Positions 31,592 to 37,126 of a DNA stretch of 37,126 nt are shown piece after piece. Within the stretch, counting starts at the first letter, position 1. Each line of letters begins with the position of its first letter. A model generated the notes under the pieces. That model did no database searches. It was not told the origin of the DNA and saw nothing but the letters and a program-made list of their open reading frames with translations. The translations under genes and the position numbers were made by a program. Source of the stretch: Thermoproteota archaeon (lineage in GTDB: Archaea; Thermoproteota; Nitrososphaeria_A; Caldarchaeales; Calditenuaceae); assembly GCA_030550155.1 (NCBI GenBank), contig JAUQPZ010000014.1, positions 1-37,126 on the forward strand. Reading direction: 5' to 3'.

Positions 31592-32425
31592 ATGAGCGAT
31601 GTAAAACCATTCAGGGGCGACAGATTCGCCTCACTTGCGATAGTGGTTTCAGTTGTGGCGATAGCTGCCGTTCTAGCGATTTCGCTCTACGCCATGAACA
31701 TGGTGGGCGCCTCAGAGAGAGAAGGTGGAACTCCGCTTACGCAGCAGACTGGTGAGGGACAGCAAACAGGCATCGTCGTTCCAGTAAGAGGCGTGGGCGT
31801 CATCAAGCTGAGGCCCGACAAATTATCCTTCAGTCTCGGAGTAGAGGCGCGAGGAGAAACGCCGACAGAGGCTGCGACCCAGAACAGCGAGGTCATGAGC
31901 AGAGTAATCTCCTCGCTTCTGGCGAACGGTGTGAAGGAAGAGAATATAAAGACCTCATATGTGGCGATAAACCCATACTGGGAGTGTGATGCGAATGGCT
32001 GCCGACAAACAGGCTACACAGCTGTCAACCAAGTCACAGTGACGCTGGAAGACAACGCAATAGCCAACTCACCCAAAATAATCCACGACGCGATCCAAGC
32101 GGGAGCAACCAGCCTCTACGGCGCGTGGTTCGACTTGAAAGACGAGACAAAGAAGAGCCTACGCGACTCTGCCCTCCAGCTAGCTTTCTCCGACGCGCTC
32201 TCAAAGGCCTCAAAAATCGCCGAGTACCTCAACATGAAGGTCGCGGCGGTTAAGGAGATTCACGTCTCATTCCCCGACGAGGCAGGTTTGCCAATAATCT
32301 ATGCGGCAAGGGCGGCCACAGGCGCTGTTCCCTTAGAGGCCACATCAGGCATGCCGATAATGACCGGTGAGATAACTTACACGGTGACGGTCGATATCAC
32401 ATACCTATTCGAGAAGACAAGTTAG
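31592..32425 (+). CDS. SIMPL-domain (DUF541) membrane-anchored protein
   Basis: 277 residues from ATG 31592. One N-terminal transmembrane helix (~residues 15-36), a low-complexity linker, then the SIMPL domain: VRGVGVIKLRPDKLSFSLGVEARGETPTEA, NGVKEENIKTSYVAINPYW, and the C-terminal SDALSKASKIAEYLNMKVAAV and GEITYTVTVDITYLF. Likely exposed outside the membrane. Two Cys (CDANGC) could form a disulfide. Molecular function of SIMPL proteins in archaea is unclear. Start chosen over 31532 because a TATA box (31564-31572) predicts transcription near 31594 and GGAGAG precedes it. Confidence 0.85.
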   Translation: MSDVKPFRGDRFASLAIVVSVVAIAAVLAISLYAMNMVGASEREGGTPLTQQTGEGQQTGIVVPVRGVGVIKLRPDKLSFSLGVEARGETPTEAATQNSEVMSRVISSLLANGVKEENIKTSYVAINPYWECDANGCRQTGYTAVNQVTVTLEDNAIANSPKIIHDAIQAGATSLYGAWFDLKDETKKSLRDSALQLAFSDALSKASKIAEYLNMKVAAVKEIHVSFPDEAGLPIIYAARAATGAVPLEATSGMPIMTGEITYTVTVDITYLFEKTS

Positions 32426-32443
32426 CACCTTAAAACACCAAGA

Positions 32444-32450
32444 TTTTTTT
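32444..32450 (+). terminator. T7 terminator after the SIMPL gene
   Basis: Seven T residues 19 bases after the stop, touching the stop codon of the convergent citramalate synthase gene. Confidence 0.5.
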
Positions 32451-34030
32451 CATTTATTACTCAGTAGTCCAGGCTCTAACACAAGAAGCAGGTATCTGTA
32501 TCCATCGATTATTGCCGAGAGACTTGCCTCGATTATGTTATTAGAGACGTGCGTCGTGACCCAGCTCTTATCGCGCCAGGTAAACTCCGTGAAAACCCTG
32601 ATGAACGCGGCTGTCCCATCTTTGCTGTCCACCACGTAGACCTTGTAGTCGCTTAGATTAACGTCCTTCAAAGCCGGGAATCTTGCCGAGACGCCGTTTC
32701 TTAATGCCTCATCAAGCGCGTGAACAGGCCCAACACCCTCACCGAGGGCCGTGACTATGTCTCCGTTCACAGCAATCGTGACTATGGCCCTAGAGATCTT
32801 TTTGCCTATATTGACTGACTCGACCCACCAGTTCTTGACCTCGAAGAACTCCTTATACATACCATGATGCTTGAGTATGAGTAGTGTGACAGTGGCCTCC
32901 GCGGGCTCCAGATGATATCCTTCAGCCTCCATCCTCTTTACGGCCTCTGTCACGGATGTCAATTCTTCCTTCGAAAGGTTGAGGCCAACCCTCCTGGCCA
33001 AGTCCATGATCGAGGCCCTGCCGCCGAGCTCTGATATGGAGAGAACCCTCTCGTTTCCCACTGCGTCAGGGTCTATGTGCTCATAAGTCCTCGGGTGCTT
33101 TATTATTGCGTCTATATGGACTCCCGCCTTGTGCGCGAAGGCGTTTCTTCCTATGTATGGGTGGTTGGGCGATATGTGGAAGCCCGTGATGCCGGAGATT
33201 AGCCTCGCTACCTCTGTGAGCTTCTTCAACCTGTCCGGGTCTCCGTCTTTAAGCACCGTGTACCCCATCTTGAGCCTGAGCGCTGGTATAATCTGGGCGA
33301 GGTCTGCGTTGCCGCATCTCTCTCCCAGCCCGATGAACGTCCCCTGAACATGCCTAGCGCCGGCCTCTACGGCTACCAAGCTATTGGCCACAGCGCATCC
33401 CGCGTCGTTATGAGTATGTATTCCGAGCGGCACACTGAAAATAGACCTAACCTCCCTCACGATACTTAGCACCTCGGATGGTAGAGCCCCACCGTTCGTG
33501 TCGCAGAGAACAATCGTCCTAGCACCTGCTTCAACAGCCGCTCTGAGAACAGCCAGCGCATACTCTCTCGACTCCTTCCAGCCGTCAAAGAAGTGCTCCG
33601 CGTCGAATAGAACCTCCATCCCATGGCTCCTGAGATATTCTATCGTTTCAGAGACCATGTTTAGGTTCTCCTCGGGAGTAGTTTTCAGGACCTCCCTTAC
33701 ATGGAGAATCCAAGACTTGCCAAATATCACCGCATATTTAACATCGGAGGAGATTAGAGGTTGAAGGACAGGGTCATGATCAATATCGAAGTTCTTCCGT
33801 CTAGTGCTTCCGAAGACAGCTAGCTCGCTGTTCACCAGTGTAATGTTCTTCAAAACCCTGAAGAACTCGGAGTCCTTTGGATTGGCGCCGGGCCACCCTG
33901 CCTCGATAATGTCGATTCCAAGCTCGTCAAGCTTCTCGAGAATCCTGAGCTTATCTTTCAGGCTAAAAGAGACGCCCCTAGTCTGGGCGCCGTCGCGTAG
34001 AGTTGTGTCGAGGAGTTCAATGTAATCGAT
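32450..34030 (-). CDS. cimA: (R)-citramalate synthase (CimA-type), with no canonical start codon
   Basis: Condenses acetyl-CoA and pyruvate to citramalate for isoleucine synthesis. ~526 residues: TIM barrel with LLDTTLRDGAQ (catalytic Arg and metal Asp), AGWPGANPKD, LCDTNGG, HTHNDAGCAVANS (metal His) and GLGERCGN; C-terminal LeuA-type regulatory domain (~380-520). The first usual start codon, TTG 33853, would remove the catalytic DTTLRDG segment. Upstream the frame is open only to TGA 34031-34033, with no ATG, GTG or TTG. ATC 34030 (five bases after GGGGTG) or ATT 34021 must start it, unless there is a sequence error. A TATA box at 34066-34073 supports a start near 34042. Confidence 0.85.
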   Translation of the reverse strand: MDYIELLDTTLRDGAQTRGVSFSLKDKLRILEKLDELGIDIIEAGWPGANPKDSEFFRVLKNITLVNSELAVFGSTRRKNFDIDHDPVLQPLISSDVKYAVIFGKSWILHVREVLKTTPEENLNMVSETIEYLRSHGMEVLFDAEHFFDGWKESREYALAVLRAAVEAGARTIVLCDTNGGALPSEVLSIVREVRSIFSVPLGIHTHNDAGCAVANSLVAVEAGARHVQGTFIGLGERCGNADLAQIIPALRLKMGYTVLKDGDPDRLKKLTEVARLISGITGFHISPNHPYIGRNAFAHKAGVHIDAIIKHPRTYEHIDPDAVGNERVLSISELGGRASIMDLARRVGLNLSKEELTSVTEAVKRMEAEGYHLEPAEATVTLLILKHHGMYKEFFEVKNWWVESVNIGKKISRAIVTIAVNGDIVTALGEGVGPVHALDEALRNGVSARFPALKDVNLSDYKVYVVDSKDGTAAFIRVFTEFTWRDKSWVTTHVSNNIIEASLSAIIDGYRYLLLVLEPGLLSNK

Positions 34031-34065
34031 TCAGACACCCCTTGCCTTTGGGTCCGCATCGGCGC

Positions 34066-34073
34066 TATTTAAA
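34066..34073 (-). promoter_or_regulatory. TATA box of cimA
   Basis: TTTAAATA on the minus strand; predicted transcript start ~34042, twelve bases before ATC 34030. Confidence 0.55.
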
Positions 34074-34143
34074 CGTGGCTCCATAATTTGCCCCCAACCC
34101 TTATACGTCATCACACACGGCTATGCAACCCCGCGACCACACA

Positions 34144-34151
34144 CTTATATC
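34144..34151 (+). promoter_or_regulatory. TATA box of the gap-pgk operon
   Basis: CTTATATC; predicted transcript start ~34174, on the GTG start of gap (34172). Confidence 0.55.
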
Positions 34152-34171
34152 ACCGAGCATATTGTAATTAC

Positions 34172-35206
34172 GTGTCGCCCATACGTGTCGGAATAAATGG
34201 TATGGGGCGGATCGGGAGATTGTTTCTCCGCGCCGCCCTCAGAGACCCGCTATATGGAGAGGCTTTCGAGGTTGTAGCCTTCAACGACATAGCAGACCTG
34301 AAGACAACCGCCCACTTATTGAAGTATGACTCGGTCCACGGCCGCCTAGGAGAGGAGGTCAAAGCTACGGACACGGGCATTAGGATCGGGAAGCTGGAGT
34401 TCCAGTACTTTAACTCCTCTAAGCCGTCTGAGATACCCTGGGATAAGGTTGGCGTGGATGTTGTGGTAGAGTCGACCGGCCTATTTACGAAGAGGAAAGA
34501 CGCTGCTGGACATCTTGACCGGGGCGTCAAGAAGGTTATAATCTCGGCTCCCTCTAGCGACGCGGATGTCACGATCGTTCCGGGGGTTAACGATGGTGCA
34601 CTGGACCCTGCGAAGCACGTGGTTGTCTCTGGTGCTTCGTGCACAACTAACTGCCTCGCGCCCATGGTTAAAGTTCTGCTCGACAACTTCGGCCTCGTCA
34701 AGGGATTCATGACAACTATCCACGCCTACACGAATGACCAGAGGCTCTTAGACCTCTATCATAAAGACCTGAGGAGGGCGCGCGCCGCATCTCTCTCAAT
34801 AATACCGACCACTACTGGAGCCGCCTCCGCCCTCCACCAAGTAATACCTGAGGTTAAGGGTAAGCTTCACGGAATAGCGATGAGGGTCCCGGTGCCGAAT
34901 GGCTCCTTGACAGATCTTTCCGCGGTGCTTGAGAGGCCGGTGACTGTTGAGGAGGTGAACCAGGCGTTCAGGGAGGAGGCCATGGGCAGGATGAAGGGGA
35001 TTCTTGAATACACGGAAGACCCGATTGTATCAGCGGACATACTGGGTAATCCGCACTCATGCATCTTTGACGCGACACAGACTCTAGTATTGGGGGAGAA
35101 GAGCGACTTCGCCAAGGTCTTTGGATGGTATGACAACGAGTGGGGTTACAGCAACAGGCTTGTGGACCTTATACTGATGGTGTCGGGGCGTGGCCGGCAG
35201 CGGTGA
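34172..35206 (+). CDS. gap: glyceraldehyde-3-phosphate dehydrogenase, bacterial-type (class I)
   Basis: 344 residues from GTG 34172. RVGINGMGRIGR opening, FNDIAD, YDSVHGR, ESTGLF, catalytic Cys157 in SGASCTTNCLAP, His184 in TTIHAYTNDQ, RVPVPNGSLTDL and WYDNEWGYSNR: the classical bacterial/eukaryotic form, not the archaeal class II enzyme. Converts glyceraldehyde-3-phosphate to 1,3-bisphosphoglycerate. An upstream extension to 34088 is open but unconserved and contains the TATA box. Overlaps pgk by 17 bases, so the two act and are expressed together. Confidence 0.95.
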   Translation: MSPIRVGINGMGRIGRLFLRAALRDPLYGEAFEVVAFNDIADLKTTAHLLKYDSVHGRLGEEVKATDTGIRIGKLEFQYFNSSKPSEIPWDKVGVDVVVESTGLFTKRKDAAGHLDRGVKKVIISAPSSDADVTIVPGVNDGALDPAKHVVVSGASCTTNCLAPMVKVLLDNFGLVKGFMTTIHAYTNDQRLLDLYHKDLRRARAASLSIIPTTTGAASALHQVIPEVKGKLHGIAMRVPVPNGSLTDLSAVLERPVTVEEVNQAFREEAMGRMKGILEYTEDPIVSADILGNPHSCIFDATQTLVLGEKSDFAKVFGWYDNEWGYSNRLVDLILMVSGRGRQR

Positions 35207-36437
35207 AATCAGGTTCAGAACTCTCGACGAAGTAGACGTAACAGGTAAGCGCGTCGCTGTCAGAGTTGACCTTAACTCCTCTCTCGACCCCCAGACCGGG
35301 AAGATACAGCTCAACGAGCGATTCAGGGCCCACGCCCTCACCGTGAGGGAGCTGATAGAGAGGGGAGCCAAGACGGTCCTGCTGGCGCACCAAGGTAGAA
35401 GGGGTGACCCCGACTTCACGGATCTGAGCCAGCATGCCGAGTTGCTCTCAGGGCTTGTGGGCTCGACGATAAAGTTTGTGCCAGATGTGGTGGGTGATGA
35501 GGCGAAAAACGCGATCAAGAGCCTGGCAAAGAAGGAGGTGATACTTCTCGACAACGTCAGGAAGCTGGAGGATGAAGATGTTGAGAAGAGCCCAGAGGAG
35601 CATGCGAAGAGCACATTGCCCCTAACACTGGCCCCTCACCTCGACATATTTGTGCTCGACGCCTTCTCTGTGGCCCACCGCGGGCACTCCTCGGTAGTGG
35701 GCTTTGCCCCTCTGCTCCCAACATACGCGGGTAGAATAATGGAGAAAGAACTTACGGCGCTCAACAGGATGATCTCTCTCACGAGGAAGCTGGTCTTTAC
35801 GCTTGGAGGAAACAAGCCTAAGGAGTGTATAAGCGTGCTACAACGCTTCGCAAAGGAGCGCCCGGAGTCGGTGCACGGCGTCATAACTGGCGGCGTTGTC
35901 GGCCAGCTCTTCCTACTCTCTCGGGGATATAAGCTCGGAGCGCCCTCAGAGGAGTTCTTGGCCAAGAAGAAGCACCTAGACATGCTAGGGAAGGTCTCGG
36001 AGCTCGACAAAAATCTTAAAGAACGTGTGCTGACCCCCGTCGACTTAGCCTACGCCGACCCTAAGGGTGAAAGGGCTGAGGTGCTCCTTGAGAAACTGCC
36101 CTCGCCCGGAGAGATACAAGACCTAGGCTTGAAGACAATTCAGCAATACAAAGAGTATATCGAGAGACTAGAGGCTGGAGTCACGGTGATAGTTAAGGGC
36201 CCCATGGGCGTATATGAGAAGCCGCAATTCAGGAGAGGGACTCAAGAGATCTACATGTCCCTCGCCAAGACCAAGGCATCAACCCTCATAGGCGGCGGCG
36301 ACTCAGTCACCGCCATCGAGCTCCTCGGACTCAGGCCCAGCGACTTCACGTACGTAAGCCTCGGAGGAGGCGCCCTAATCTCATACCTATCAGGAGAACC
36401 CATGCCCGGCATACAGGTCCTTGCACGGAGAGAATAA
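35190..36437 (+). CDS. pgk: phosphoglycerate kinase
   Basis: 415 residues. VAVRVDLNSSLD near the N-terminus, LAHQGRRGD, a central region LLDNVRKLEDE, FVLDAFSVAHRGHSS, VFTLGGNKP, VKGPMGVYE and LIGGGDSVTAIE near the C-terminus are the PGK substrate and ATP sites, close to archaeal PGKs in length and motifs. Reaction: 1,3-bisphosphoglycerate + ADP to 3-phosphoglycerate + ATP. GTG start inside the gap 3' end. Confidence 0.95.
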   Translation: MAGSGEIRFRTLDEVDVTGKRVAVRVDLNSSLDPQTGKIQLNERFRAHALTVRELIERGAKTVLLAHQGRRGDPDFTDLSQHAELLSGLVGSTIKFVPDVVGDEAKNAIKSLAKKEVILLDNVRKLEDEDVEKSPEEHAKSTLPLTLAPHLDIFVLDAFSVAHRGHSSVVGFAPLLPTYAGRIMEKELTALNRMISLTRKLVFTLGGNKPKECISVLQRFAKERPESVHGVITGGVVGQLFLLSRGYKLGAPSEEFLAKKKHLDMLGKVSELDKNLKERVLTPVDLAYADPKGERAEVLLEKLPSPGEIQDLGLKTIQQYKEYIERLEAGVTVIVKGPMGVYEKPQFRRGTQEIYMSLAKTKASTLIGGGDSVTAIELLGLRPSDFTYVSLGGGALISYLSGEPMPGIQVLARRE

Positions 36438-36669
36438 GTAAAATCCATCCCCTCACATTTATCCCAACGCAGAGCAGACTAGAAGCAAGGCTAAGCGGGG
36501 CCGTGGTCGAGCATGGTCCAAGATGCCTGGCTCAGCCCATGAAACTCTAGAAATGATGCGTCTACGCTCAAAAGGGATTAATCATGATAAACCCTCTATA
36601 ATATGGAGAATGATGCCTAGCACGCTGTCAAAACTGGGTCATGCCTAAGAAAACAATTATCTTGACGCA
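36438..36669. other. intergenic region after pgk
   Basis: 232 bases with no convincing protein gene. It holds a TATA-like CATTTATC (36456-36463), a tRNA-5'-half-like segment (36497-36535), two AATGATGC copies (~36552 and ~36610) and one arm of a 10-base inverted repeat. Confidence 0.5.
36497..36535 (+). ncRNA. tRNA 5'-half-like sequence (candidate split or decayed tRNA)
   Basis: Reads as acceptor strand GGGGCCG, TG, D stem GTC/GAT around GAGCATGGTCCAA, then CCTGG CTCAG, which would place CAG (Leu) as anticodon. No T arm or CGGCCCC partner was found downstream or just upstream. A TATA-like box predicts transcription from ~36487. Position 37 would be C, not the usual purine. It may be chance. 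Confidence 0.2.
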
Positions 36670-36673
36670 TCAT
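36553..36673. repeat. 10-base perfect inverted repeat flanking ~100 bases
   Basis: ATGATGCGTC (36553-36562) and GACGCATCAT (36664-36673) are perfect reverse complements; the second arm contains the stop codon of the last gene. A related TGATGCGT lies at 37107-37114. It could be a long hairpin, a terminator arm or a small element edge. Confidence 0.4.
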
Positions 36674-37056
36674 ACCGCGCCGCGGCCTCTCTTAGCCGGT
36701 AAAATATCTAGATTAGCCCTCATGAGTGCTTCAACTGGATGACTCCCAAGAGCGATATCGCAAAACAAAGATATAGCCAGCTGGCTTCCCAGCCTACCCT
36801 TAGGAGCCGTGACGTTAAACCTGCCAAGAATTTCATCTAGCGCTGCTTGTTTCTTCGGTGGTCTACCCTTAAAATTGATATCTTCTTGCTCCAGAATCCA
36901 TTTTAAAGCATGGAGAATGTATTCCAAGTCGTAGCCTGGTAGCCCGGACACACCCTCACTATATTGTTGAATAATCTTCTCAACAGGAATCTTTCCAGTC
37001 CAAAGCAAGATAATAGCTTGGAGAAGCTCTAACGCCCTCTCCCGGTTCGCACACAT
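36670..37056 (-). CDS. hypothetical protein, unrecognised
   Basis: 128 residues, ATG 37056. Mostly helical by eye (RERALELLQAIILLWTG, YDLEYILHALKWILEQED, LGSQLAISLFCDIALG) with a basic loop KGRPPKKQAALDE in the middle and a basic C-terminus (AKRGRG). No signal peptide, membrane helix or metal motif. Base composition is more AT-rich than pgk. An AT-rich stretch lies upstream but no TATA is well spaced. It may be a regulatory or accessory-region protein; function unknown. Confidence 0.5.
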   Translation of the reverse strand: MCANRERALELLQAIILLWTGKIPVEKIIQQYSEGVSGLPGYDLEYILHALKWILEQEDINFKGRPPKKQAALDEILGRFNVTAPKGRLGSQLAISLFCDIALGSHPVEALMRANLDILPAKRGRGAV

Positions 37057-37126
37057 TTTACCATAAAAATCTATTGCAAAATGTGCATGCTTGGGGGTGT
37101 ATGACCTGATGCGTGGCTCAGTCTGA

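Noticed and set aside
36541-36669. C/D box guide RNA from the AATGATGC repeats
   Set aside because: The C box consensus is imperfect and no CUGA D boxes are placed correctly.
1-37126. CRISPR arrays, insertion sequences, rRNA genes, integrases
   Set aside because: No regularly spaced repeats, transposase or recombinase motifs, or rRNA sequence were found on either strand.

Overview
The window is archaeal. It carries archaeal RNA polymerase subunits (RpoN, RpoL), transcription factor S, the exosome subunit Csl4, ribosomal protein S2, Sec61-beta, an ESCRT-III/CdvB-type protein, an RPA-like protein and an archaeal-type prolyl-tRNA synthetase. Most genes have a TATA box whose centre lies about 27 bases upstream of the start codon, so much of the mRNA appears to be leaderless, and several starts are GTG or TTG. 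Together with a group 3b [NiFe] hydrogenase and a ubiquitin-like small protein, this best fits a thermophilic Thermoproteota/Nitrososphaeria lineage of the Aigarchaeota (Caldarchaeales) kind. The lineage is an inference; the archaeal domain is secure. No rRNA, CRISPR array, insertion sequence or phage gene was seen.

Layout. 1-3.3 kb: a partial GlpC/HdrB-like iron-sulfur protein, a membrane protein and an RPA-like protein sharing one TATA element, and a KaiC-like ATPase. 3.4-6.3 kb: the archaeal cluster rpoN-eno-rps2 followed by a nuclease-like protein. 6.35-6.54 kb: an unassigned structured RNA with its own promoter and T-run. 6.6-8.9 kb: a lone molybdopterin hydroxylase large subunit. 9.1-12 kb: a 43-residue leader ORF with glnA, a LOG-like protein and an Lrp/AsnC regulator. 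12.07-12.31 kb: a ubiquitin-like protein ending in Gly-Gly. 12.3-13.3 kb: a VKOR-thioredoxin pair. 13.4-16.2 kb: a reductase, a MocA-like transferase, a tiny Lys/Ala-rich protein, Sec61-beta and CdvB. 16.2-21.3 kb: proS, tRNA-Ala(CGC), thrC and glmS. 21.3-22.0 kb: an AT-rich stretch and tRNA-Arg(CCT).

22.07-28.35 kb is a compact hydrogenase locus: hypA, a Mrp/MinD-type HypB, then an overlapping operon of the iron-sulfur beta subunit, a cyclic-nucleotide-binding-fold protein, the FAD/NAD(P) gamma subunit, the small subunit, the large subunit and the maturation protease. 28.4-30.6 kb: tmk, csl4-rpoL-tfs and tRNA-His(GTG). 30.66-31.45 kb: an acetyltransferase gene broken by a nonsense codon and a frameshift. 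31.6-36.4 kb: a SIMPL-domain protein, citramalate synthase with no canonical start codon, and a bacterial-type GAPDH-PGK pair. The last 0.7 kb holds a tRNA-5'-half-like sequence, an inverted repeat and an unrecognised gene.

Functional picture: three enzymes of lower glycolysis/gluconeogenesis (GAPDH, PGK, enolase), nitrogen assimilation (glnA), Thr and Ile precursor synthesis (thrC, cimA), NADP-linked hydrogen metabolism with part of its nickel maturation machinery, and extracytoplasmic disulfide formation. The points most worth checking are the Gly-Gly ubiquitin-like protein, the structured RNA, the leader ORF of glnA, the citramalate synthase start and the Lys/Ala-rich protein.
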